NCBI GenBank assembly: GCA_025927435.1
Contig: JAICLM010000122.1
Span: 1-6,450 of the forward strand
Reading direction: 5' to 3'
Length of the DNA stretch: 6,450 bases
DNA from: Thermoleophilia bacterium
GTDB taxonomy: Bacteria > Actinomycetota > Thermoleophilia > Gaiellales > Gaiellaceae
Both the position numbers and the translations under genes were made by a program. Of this stretch, positions 1-6,300 are shown in pieces. Each line of letters begins with the position of its first letter. The first letter of the stretch is position 1. The notes under the pieces were generated by a model. That model did not search any database. It saw nothing but the letters and a program-made list of their open reading frames with translations, and was not told the origin of the DNA.

Positions 1-669
1 CGGGCCCCCGGTCGCGCCGCCCGCGACGGGGTGCCCCGGGACGAAGCGAGCGTCCTCGAGCGCGGCCAGCGACCGCTTCGTCGACGCGACGTCGGTCACG
101 ACCGCCTCCGGGCCGGCCGCGACCAGAACCTCCCGCACGACGGCCGGCGCCGCGCCGACCGGAACGGCGACGACGACGAGCTCGGCGTCCGCCACCGCCT
201 CGGCGAGCGACCGCGCCGGCTCGACGGCGCTGCGTGCGGCCGCGCGCTCGAGCACGGCCGGGTCGGCATCGAAGCCGCGACAGCGGGTGCCGGCGCGGCC
301 GGCGGCGAGCGCGACGGACGTGCCGATCAGGCCCGTGCCGACGACGGCGAGCCGCTCGACCGCGCGTGGCCGCTCGGCCGTTCGTCCTGCCGGGGCCGGT
401 GCGCTCCGCTCGGCCGCCACCTCCTGCTTCAGCACGTCGAGGACGGCCGAGAAGATTGCCGTCACGCCCCGCTCCGACAGCGGCCCGGGGTTTGCCGTCA
501 CGAGAGCCTGCAACAGCTCCGCCTCGCGCTCGGGATCGATCCAGCGCTCCCCGGCCGAGTCCTTGTAGTCGCGGACGGCGGCCACGAGCTCGAGTCGCCG
601 GTTCACGAGCTGGAGCAGCCGGCGGTCGAGCTCCGAGATCTCGGTCCGGAGTGCGTCGAGCTCGCTCAT
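1..669 (-). CDS. tyrA: AroQ-TyrA fusion: chorismate mutase / prephenate dehydrogenase (3' end cut by window edge)
   Basis: Bifunctional cytoplasmic enzyme of tyrosine synthesis: chorismate to prephenate, then NAD-dependent oxidative decarboxylation to 4-hydroxyphenylpyruvate. The frame stays open from the ATG at 669 to position 1, giving 223 residues; the C-terminal helical dimerisation domain lies outside. Residues 1-85 are an AroQ-type mutase. R8, R25, K36, D45, R48 and E49 align with E. coli active-site residues R11, R28, K39, D48, R51 and E52; the counterpart of Q88 is not evident. An Ala/Pro/Arg linker (about 86-104) leads to a Rossmann fold with GTGLIG at 111-116. D134 at the end of strand 2 suggests NAD preference. 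DVASTK (193-198) and GHPVAGG (212-218) carry the family's substrate/catalytic Ser (S196) and catalytic His (H213). The ATG overlaps the TGA of the DUF1684 gene (ATGA, 669-666), implying translational coupling; a weak GGGGA lies 12 nt upstream. The order mutase then dehydrogenase matches the enterobacterial T-protein. Family assignment is secure; cofactor preference is inferred. Confidence 0.93.
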   Translation of the reverse strand, partial: MSELDALRTEISELDRRLLQLVNRRLELVAAVRDYKDSAGERWIDPEREAELLQALVTANPGPLSERGVTAIFSAVLDVLKQEVAAERSAPAPAGRTAERPRAVERLAVVGTGLIGTSVALAAGRAGTRCRGFDADPAVLERAAARSAVEPARSLAEAVADAELVVVAVPVGAAPAVVREVLVAAGPEAVVTDVASTKRSLAALEDARFVPGHPVAGGATGGP

Positions 670-1277
670 GCGACGTGGCGTTCCCCGACCTCGACGGCGA
701 CCGGCAGCCGGTTCGCAGGCGGCGCGAGCGGACAGACCCAGCCCGGGTCGTACGAGCAGGACGGGTTGTAGGCGAAATTGAAGTCGAGCACGAGCCGCCC
801 GTCGTCTTCCCCGAGGTCCGCGCCTTTCACCGTGTCGAGGAGGTAGCGACCTCCGCCGTAGCTCTCCCGGCCGCTCGTGGCGTCGCGGAAGGAGAGAAAG
901 GCGCCGCCGCCGTACGCCGCGAGCCAGGCGACCTCGAGCGACAGCCGCTCGCCGCGCAGCTCGAAGGTCGCGCGGGCGAACGGCCTGAAGAGAATCGGCT
1001 CGGTCCCACTCGTCTCCACCGGCTTCGCCGCGGCCTCGACGTCCTCGAGCTCCGCGACGACGCGCGCCTGCGGGTCGTACGGCCAGTACTCGAGCCCGCC
1101 GAAGGAGGCGCGACGTTCGGCCGGCAGCGGCGACTGCAGATGCGAGCGGAACAGCTCGTCCCGCGTTTCACGCCACAGCTCCCAGCCGGCCTCGGGCTCC
1201 AGGGCGCGGACGGCGGCGTAGAGCGAGAAGACACGCCGCTTCCAGTCGAGCAGGGCGAGGGTCTCCGCGGTGCTCAT
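666..1277 (-). CDS. DUF1684 family protein, function unknown
   Basis: A 203-residue soluble protein with no signal peptide or membrane helix. It shows the hallmarks of DUF1684: an N-terminal Trp-Arg-rich helix (WELWRETRDELF, 32-43) followed by a segment resembling 'hPQSPL'; a central FLSFRDATSGRESYGGGRYL block (127-146); and a C-terminal block with LDFNFAYNPSCSY (164-176), two cysteines (C174, C182) and NRLPVAVEVGE (189-199). These blocks are the most conserved parts of the family, whose biochemical role is not established to my knowledge, so no function is assigned. The ATG at 1277 lies 9 bp after the stop of the histidine phosphatase gene. Its stop overlaps the tyrA start by 4 bp, so it is the middle gene of a probable three-gene unit. 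Only a weak GGGG about 12 nt upstream could act as ribosome binding site, so it probably depends on coupling to the gene before it. The length looks complete for the family. Confidence 0.88.
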   Translation of the reverse strand: MSTAETLALLDWKRRVFSLYAAVRALEPEAGWELWRETRDELFRSHLQSPLPAERRASFGGLEYWPYDPQARVVAELEDVEAAAKPVETSGTEPILFRPFARATFELRGERLSLEVAWLAAYGGGAFLSFRDATSGRESYGGGRYLLDTVKGADLGEDDGRLVLDFNFAYNPSCSYDPGWVCPLAPPANRLPVAVEVGERHVA

Positions 1278-1286
1278 CGCGCGACG

Positions 1287-1868
1287 CTACCCCGCGAGCT
1301 CTTCGATGCGCTCGGCGGCGCGCCGCAGCGCGGGTTCGTCGAAGAGGTACGGCGTTGCGTTCGCGACGAATCTGAGCGGCCCGTTGAGCTCGTCGCTTCC
1401 ACCCGCGGCGTTGACGAGATAGCGGACGGGGATCTCGTGGCAGACGACGAGCGTCGTGGGCTCGTCGCGCGCGAGCAGCCGGCGGGCCGCCGCCGCGTAC
1501 CGCAGTGCGGCTTCGTCGAGACTCTCGCCGCCGGGGAAGCGCTCCTTCCGGTTCGAATGCGCGGGCGTCTCGCGGTAGGCGTCGAGCGACTTGCCCTCGA
1601 GCTCGCCGATCCGCACGTCTCCCAGATCGTGGTCGACGAGGTGCGGGACCTTGCGGCCCGCGATCGCGATGTTCGTGGTCTGCAGGGCCCGCGGGAAAGG
1701 GGAGACGGCGACGAGATCGAGCGGTAGTCCAGCCAGCTGGCCGGCGAGCCTCTCGGCCTCCTCGATCCCCTGCTCCGATAGCCCGCGGTCGAGCTCGGGG
1801 TCGCCGTTCACGACGCTGTCGACGTTGAAGAGCGACTGCCCGTGGCGCGCAATCAGGAAGAGGCGCAT
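1287..1868 (-). CDS. Histidine phosphatase superfamily protein (phosphoglycerate-mutase-like)
   Basis: A 193-residue cytoplasmic protein of the branch-1 histidine phosphatase (dPGM/PhoE/CobC-like) superfamily, which transfers phosphate through a phosphohistidine. Motif 1, ARHGQSLFN (7-15), gives R8 and nucleophile H9. SPFPRALQT (56-64) gives the second Arg, R60. VVCHEIPVR (141-149) gives the second His, H144. In the segment aligned with the usual 'LREI.LG.WEG', this protein has LGDVRIGELEG (82-92), so the usual proton-donor Glu is Asp (D84). At about 190 residues it is shorter than true dPGM mutases (about 230-250), so a small-molecule phosphatase is likelier than a glycolytic mutase; the substrate cannot be deduced. 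The start is fixed by an in-frame TAA three codons upstream of the ATG. No good Shine-Dalgarno site is present; GAGG lies about 14 nt upstream. It is first in the run leading to DUF1684 and tyrA. Confidence 0.9.
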   Translation of the reverse strand: MRLFLIARHGQSLFNVDSVVNGDPELDRGLSEQGIEEAERLAGQLAGLPLDLVAVSPFPRALQTTNIAIAGRKVPHLVDHDLGDVRIGELEGKSLDAYRETPAHSNRKERFPGGESLDEAALRYAAAARRLLARDEPTTLVVCHEIPVRYLVNAAGGSDELNGPLRFVANATPYLFDEPALRRAAERIEELAG

Positions 1869-2003
1869 CGCGGGAGGTTATTTCCTCAAGGAGCTGCGGC
1901 CGGCCCCTGCGGCATAGCGTCCCGCACGCACACCACCGAAGCCGACCGCATGCTCCGGCGCTGTTTTCCGCTCAGGCGCACGCGAAACGCGAGGGCCCGC
2001 GGA

Positions 2004-2375
2004 TCAGTTCTTCACGCGGCGCTTCGGGAAGAGCCAGTAGTCGGCGACTGCCCCGACGATCCAGACGACGATCGTCCCGCCGACGAGCGTCCAGAAGCCG
2101 TCGATGTGCAGGCCGCTGACGAACACATCGGTGAGCCAGAGGATGAACATTGCGACGAAGAACCACGCGATGCCGAGTGTGAGGATCGCGAGCGGGAAGG
2201 TCAGGAGCTTCAGCACGGGCTTGACGAACGTCGCCAGGATCCCGTAGATGAGCGCCGCGAGGATCAGCGTGCCGGCCGAGCCGCCGACCGAGATCCCGGA
2301 GAAGATCCACGCCGCGATCGCCAGCGCTGCCGCGTCGACGGCCCAGGCGACGAGGATGCGGAGCAGGAACGGCAC
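2004..2375 (-). CDS. YvlD / phage holin family 4 (Mycobacteriophage Gp11-like) small membrane protein
   Basis: A 123-residue, very hydrophobic integral membrane protein with four predicted helices (about 4-24, 34-50, 56-80, 96-112). It matches the PF04020-type family (B. subtilis YvlD-like): an N-terminal FLLRILVAWAVDAAALAIAA helix, the signature VKPVLKLLTFPLAILTLG (51-68), a 'GLHIDGFW' hairpin (88-95) and a basic C-terminus (PKRRVKN). Despite the 'phage holin' label, this family is mostly chromosomal and uncharacterised; a lytic role should not be assumed, and no phage genes lie nearby. The start is GTG at 2375, supported by AGGA (2386-2383) seven nt upstream and by an in-frame TAG five codons upstream, so no longer start is possible. 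It lies 41 bp downstream of another membrane-protein gene on the same strand and may share its transcript. Confidence 0.9.
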   Translation of the reverse strand: MPFLLRILVAWAVDAAALAIAAWIFSGISVGGSAGTLILAALIYGILATFVKPVLKLLTFPLAILTLGIAWFFVAMFILWLTDVFVSGLHIDGFWTLVGGTIVVWIVGAVADYWLFPKRRVKN

Positions 2376-2382
2376 GGGAGAA

Positions 2383-2386
2383 TCCT
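2383..2386 (-). promoter_or_regulatory. Ribosome binding site supporting the GTG start at 2375
   Basis: AGGA on the minus strand, seven nt before the GTG. Together with the in-frame TAG just upstream, it fixes the non-ATG start of the YvlD-like gene. Confidence 0.6.
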
Positions 2387-2416
2387 ATCCGGCCGCTCCC
2401 GCTCCCCAAAACCGCC

Positions 2417-3097
2417 TTACGAGGTCGCCGCCGACGGCTCGCGCCGTGCGGCGGCTTCCGGCCTGCTCGCGCGGAAGAGCAGGACGGACGCGACGGCCAC
2501 CCACAACAGCCAGAGCAGCATCGTGAAGAACATGAGTGAGGCGATCGCACAGACCCCGGCCACGAAGCCGAACCAGCTGACCCAGCGGGGCAGGATCGCG
2601 TAGCGCCGGATGGCGATCGAGGTAGCGAAGATCAACGCGCCCATCGCTGCTCCGCCGGTCGTCACCAGCAGGTACGAGGCGTCACTCGCAGCGTGGATGA
2701 CGCCGCTGTAGACCTGGTGCTGGTAGGTGTCGTCGCTCATTGTCTTGATCCCGTCGCTGACCGCGATCCCGGCCATGGCGAGCGCGATGTAGACCGTCCC
2801 GCCCACGAGCACGATGGTGGAGAGGAACGTTCCCTGCTCCTGTGCCGCCTGCTCGCTCTCGCGCACGCGCTCGCGCAGCGCCGCGACGAACCAGATCAAA
2901 GCGAACAGCCCCAGTCCGACGAGGATCCAGCCGATGTTGACGTGCGCCCGGTTGCTCGAGCTCTGGTACCAGGACGTCATCTTCGCCGGCGACGAGTCGC
3001 TCGGTCCGTCGAAGAGCAGCACCGATCCCATCACGGCCAGTACGACGAAGACCAGCCCGGCCAGGCTCGACCAGAGCCGCAAGCCACTACTTGCCAT
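2417..3097 (-). CDS. Uncharacterised polytopic membrane protein
   Basis: A 226-residue integral membrane protein with five or six predicted helices: about 9-29, 54-74, 91-113, 140-163 and a long hydrophobic stretch at 172-208 that could hold one long or two short helices. An extracytoplasmic loop after helix 1 (30-52) is rich in Ser. The cytoplasmic loop after helix 2 has a charged ALRERVRESE run (73-82). Helix 2, that charged loop and the following Gly-rich helix resemble a common group of uncharacterised actinobacterial membrane proteins ('WF..ALR.R.R..E' followed by a GG helix), but I cannot name a family with confidence and assign no function. No catalytic motif is visible. The tail (210-226) is hydrophilic, Ala/Arg/Ser-rich and probably cytoplasmic. 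The ATG at 3097 has an excellent AGGAGG site eight nt upstream and its own likely promoter. The YvlD-like gene follows after 41 bp, so the two may form a membrane-protein pair. Confidence 0.85.
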   Translation of the reverse strand: MASSGLRLWSSLAGLVFVVLAVMGSVLLFDGPSDSSPAKMTSWYQSSSNRAHVNIGWILVGLGLFALIWFVAALRERVRESEQAAQEQGTFLSTIVLVGGTVYIALAMAGIAVSDGIKTMSDDTYQHQVYSGVIHAASDASYLLVTTGGAAMGALIFATSIAIRRYAILPRWVSWFGFVAGVCAIASLMFFTMLLWLLWVAVASVLLFRASRPEAAARREPSAATS

Positions 3098-3105
3098 TCC
3101 AACTC

Positions 3106-3111
3106 CCTCCT
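3106..3111 (-). promoter_or_regulatory. Strong Shine-Dalgarno site (AGGAGG) for the gene at 3097
   Basis: A perfect AGGAGG on the minus strand with eight nt to the ATG. It is the best ribosome binding site in the window and fixes the start. Confidence 0.85.
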
Positions 3112-3131
3112 AGAGATGAACGCCGACCCTT

Positions 3132-3152
3132 GCTCCCCGCCTCGCGGGGAGC
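3132..3152 (-). promoter_or_regulatory. Perfect 9-bp GC-rich hairpin between tRNA-Lys and the membrane-protein gene
   Basis: Arms GCTCCCCGC and GCGGGGAGC pair perfectly around a 3-nt loop. On the minus strand it is followed by AAGGG and not by a U-run, so it is not a classical intrinsic terminator. It lies about 4 nt inside the 5' leader predicted from the promoter at 3163-3191, and 20 nt upstream of the AGGAGG site. It could stabilise that leader, define the end of a transcript coming from tRNA-Lys, or slow read-through. The structure is certain on paper; its function is inferred. Confidence 0.55.
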
Positions 3153-3162
3153 GCGAGAGTGC

Positions 3163-3191
3163 ATTGTGTACCGATGGGGTCTGCTTGTCCA
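3163..3191 (-). promoter_or_regulatory. Sigma70-type promoter for the membrane-protein gene
   Basis: Minus strand: -35 TGGACA (3191-3186, five of six matches to TTGACA), an exact 17-bp spacer, then -10 CACAAT (3168-3163, four of six matches to TATAAT, including the final AAT). Transcription would start near 3156, giving a leader of about 60 nt that contains the 9-bp hairpin and AGGAGG. It sits just downstream of tRNA-Lys, so the gene need not depend on read-through from the tRNA. Confidence 0.55.
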
Positions 3192-3209
3192 GGCCCGGAC
3201 GGGATTTCA

Positions 3210-3282
3210 TGGGCCGGGCAGGGATCGAACCTGCGACCTTCGGATTAAAAGTCCGCTGCTCTACCAACTGAGCTACCGGCCC
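3210..3282 (-). tRNA. tRNA-Lys (anticodon TTT)
   Basis: A 73-nt cloverleaf on the minus strand. The acceptor stem GGGCCGG/CCGGCCC is perfect, with discriminator A at 3210. The D-arm is GCTC/GAGC with an eight-base AGTTGGTA loop. The anticodon loop is CTTTTAA, so the anticodon TTT reads AAA/AAG lysine codons. The variable loop is AGGTC and the T-arm is GCAGG/CCTGC around TTCGATC. The terminal CCA is not encoded (TGA follows the discriminator) and must be added by nucleotidyltransferase. The top of the anticodon stem shows a G27.A43 mismatch. It begins 33 bp after the stop of the MMPL gene; a separate promoter is not obvious in that gap. Confidence 0.97.
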
Positions 3283-3315
3283 AACGGAGAGCTCTATTGA
3301 AGCGGACGGGCGGCC

Positions 3316-6300
3316 TCAGGAGCCTGTCGGCGTGGCCGACGGCATCGCTGCGACGGGCGCCTCGGCTTTCGCTCCTGCGCCTTCGACGTCCAGGTGAGGT
3401 AGGGCGCGGTCGAGCCAGGAGGGCAGCCACCAGGCGCCCCGTCCGGCCAGGACGAGGACCGCAGGGGCGAACACGAGCACGCACACGGCGGCCAGGGCGA
3501 CGCCGACCGAGAGCCCGACACCGAACTGCTTCACCGTCGGGTCGGCATTCAATACGAAACTGCCGAAGACGCAGATCATGATCAGCGCAGCGGCGACGAT
3601 CACCCGCGCTCCGCTCGCCAGGCCTCGGCGGATCGCGTCTCGATCGCTCTCTGCGTCGGCGCGGTGCTGCTCGATGCGCGCGATCAGGAACACCTGGTAG
3701 TCCATCGAGAGTCCGAACAGAACGGCGAACATCATCAGGGGCACATAGCTCGCGATCGGATCGGTGCCGCTTGCGGTGTCGAGCCCGACCAGGCTCAGTC
3801 CCCAGCCCTTCTGGAAGACGGCCGTCAGGACGCCGAACGACGCCGTCACCGACAGCACGTTCGCGAGTGCCGCCTGAACCGCGAAGAGGAACGACCGGAA
3901 CGCGGCGAGCAGGATGCAGAAGCTGAGTCCGATCACGACGGCGATCACGAGGCCGAGCCTCGACGAGATCCCGCTGGCAAGGTCGACATAGCTCGCCGTC
4001 TGGCCGCCGACGTACGCGTTGAGGTTCGTGCCCTGGGTCGCCTGCGGGATGGTGTAGGTGCGCAGCGTCCGCACCAGGTCGGCGGTGGCGGGTGCCGCGG
4101 GCGCGGTCGTCGCGATCACGCTGAACGTCGCCGCGTCGCCGGTCTTGTTGATCCCCGGCGGCGAGACGGCCTGCACTCCCTCGGCGCCCCCGAGCCCATC
4201 CTGGAGGTTCACGAGCCGCGGGTCGGTGCCTCGCGGATCTCCGCCGGCTTTCGTCAGCTCGTCGGTGATCTCGCTCTTCAGCTGCTCGGCCTGCTTCTGC
4301 TGGCCCTGTGCCGTCTGCTGCTGGCCCTGGAGCTTGACCTGCTGGGTCTGGAGTTGCGCCGCCTGCGTCTGGAGGTTCGCGGCCTGTGTCTGCAGATTTG
4401 CCGCCTGGACCTGGAGCTCGGACGCCTGCTGGACGAGTCCCTGCTTCTGTTTCACGAGTGCGACGGCGTCGGACGCGAGCGCCGCCGACTGGCCGGCGAG
4501 CGCGATCGCGCGGTTCGCGACGCTGACCTCCTGCTTGCGCAGGCTCTGCGCATCGGTGAGCAGAGCCTGGGAGGCCTTGCGGTTCGCCTGATCCTGCTGG
4601 ACGAGCTTCTCGAGCTCCTTCTCGAGCCTCGTCTCCTCCTTCTGCAGCTTGTGGAGCTTCGCCTCGAGCTTCTTCTTCTGCGTCGGGTCCGTCGCGTGCT
4701 CGATCTGAGTCTCGACTTTCCGCTGCTCGGCCTGGTTCTTCGTCAGCCTCTTGAGCACTGAGGTCAGCTGTTTCGTCGTCTTGGCTCCGTCCTTGACGAC
4801 CTTCTTCGCCTGCGCGCCCGTTCCGGCGATCTGCTTGTTCAACGCCACCTGCTCGGCCTCGAGCTTGTTCGCGGACGCCTGCAGCTGCGCCTGTTCCTGC
4901 TGATCCGACTTCGCCTGCCGCTCGAGCGCCGCCTGCTGCGCCTTCAGGCTGCCTTCCTGCTGCTCGAGCTGCTTCTGCTGCGCGGTCAGCTGCTTGCTCT
5001 GCGCGTTGAGCGAGTTCGCCTGCGTCTGGAGCTGCTGTTGCTGGCTCTTCCCCTGCGTCTGCTCTTGCTGGAGCTGCTTCTTCAGGCTCTGCGCCTGCTG
5101 GTTCTGGTTCGTGTATTCGCTGCTCTGCTTCGCCGGGGTGCCGAGCTTGACCGCGACGAGGAGTGGGCCGTTGTAGCCGACGCCGAAGCCTGCGGCCAGC
5201 AGGTCGTACGCCTGCCGCTCCGTGGTCGACTTCGGCGTGGCGCCGATGTCCTCCTGGCCCAGGTTCAGCGAGAGGAAGGGGATGATCAGCGGGATCAGGA
5301 GCGCCAGCGCGCCGATGATCGCCCACCAGGGCCGCGCTGTCAGCGCCCGCGCCCAGCCGCCCCAGAATCCTCGGTCGACGTCCTTCGGCGCGGGCCGCAG
5401 GAACGTCGGCAGGCGAGCCGACTCGATGTGCGGGCCGACGAGCCCGAGCACCGCCGGCAGCAGCGTGAGCGAGGCGACCACGGCGGTGACGACCGCGAAG
5501 GCCGCGGAGTAACCGAGCGCGGTCACCAACGGGATCCCCGCCACCAGGAGCGCGAGCAGCGCGATCACGACCGTCGTCCCGGCGAAGACGATCGCGCTGC
5601 CCGAGGTGGCGACCGCCATCGCGATCGACTCCTGTAGCTCCATGCCCTGCTTGCGGTTGTCGCGATGGCGCGTGACGAGGAAGAGCGCGTAGTCGATGCC
5701 GACGCCGAGGCCGATCATGGTTGCGAGGGTCGGCGCGATCGTCGGAACCGTCACGCCGTGGCCGAGAATCGTGATGAGCGACAGCCCTGCGGCCAGGCCG
5801 AACACCGCCGAGAGGATGGGGAGCCCCATCGCGACGAGCGTCCCGAACGTGAATGCGAGGATGATCATCGCGGCGACCAGACCGATCACCTCGCTGCTCT
5901 CGGTCTCGGGCTCGGACAGCTCGCCGCCAACCGAGCCGCCGACCGCGACGTCCATTCCCGCCTTGACGCCCGGATCGCCGGCATGGAGAACGTTCTCCGC
6001 GATCTCCTGCGTGAGTTCGCTGCCGCCGACGTCGAGCAGAACTGGGATGAACGCGGTCTTCTTGTCCTTGCTGATCTGGTGGGCCCCCTGCTGTGAGAAG
6101 GGGTCGACGACTCCCGCGACGTGCGGCAGCGTCTTCACCCGCTTGTAGGAGGCCCCGATCGCCTGCTTGTTGCTCGGGTCGGTGACCTTCCCGGTGGACG
6201 TGTGGAAGACGAGGGGGTTGCTCCCGTTCTGCTGTGGCGGAAACCGCGCGGCGAGCAGATCGGTGGCGGCCTGGCTGTCGGTGCCGGGCAGGCGCAGGTT

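Noticed and set aside
234..1727. A 497-residue plus-strand frame opposite tyrA, DUF1684 and the phosphatase (and a similar 246-residue frame at 31-771).
   Set aside because: Arg/Ala/Pro-rich with no recognisable domain; all three minus-strand genes beneath it are firmly identified.
1869..2003. The 135-base gap before the phosphatase operon, with a CGCG-AAA-CGCG palindrome at 1981-1991 and a TATGCC possible -10 element.
   Set aside because: The stem is only 4 bp with no U-run, and no matching -35 lies at proper spacing. A promoter is expected here but I cannot place it.
2004..2375. The phage-holin label as evidence of a prophage.
   Set aside because: The family is mostly chromosomal and no endolysin, structural or regulatory phage gene is nearby.
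1842..2603. An Asp/Glu/Arg-rich 253-residue plus-strand frame opposite the small membrane protein.
   Set aside because: Charged residues are the antisense image of hydrophobic codons in the YvlD-like gene; no start signal or domain.
3132..3152. The 9-bp hairpin as an intrinsic terminator for tRNA-Lys.
   Set aside because: No U-tract follows on either strand; kept only as a leader or boundary structure.
3210..3282. tRNA-Lys as an integration site for a mobile element.
   Set aside because: No integrase, no repeated 3' tRNA fragment and no change in gene style on either side within the window.
2693..3300. Several short frames on both strands crossing the tRNA (at 3031-3267 minus, 3091-3300 plus, 2693-3271 plus), with peptides such as AGIEPATFGLKVR, GRDRTCDLRIKS and QRTFNPKVAGSIPA.
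   Set aside because: These are well-known spurious translations of tRNA genes; the sequence underneath is a complete tRNA-Lys cloverleaf.
3664..4761. A 365-residue plus-strand frame with Leu-rich repeats.
   Set aside because: Its Leu-rich pattern mirrors the Gln codons (CAG read as CTG) of the transporter coiled coil on the other strand.
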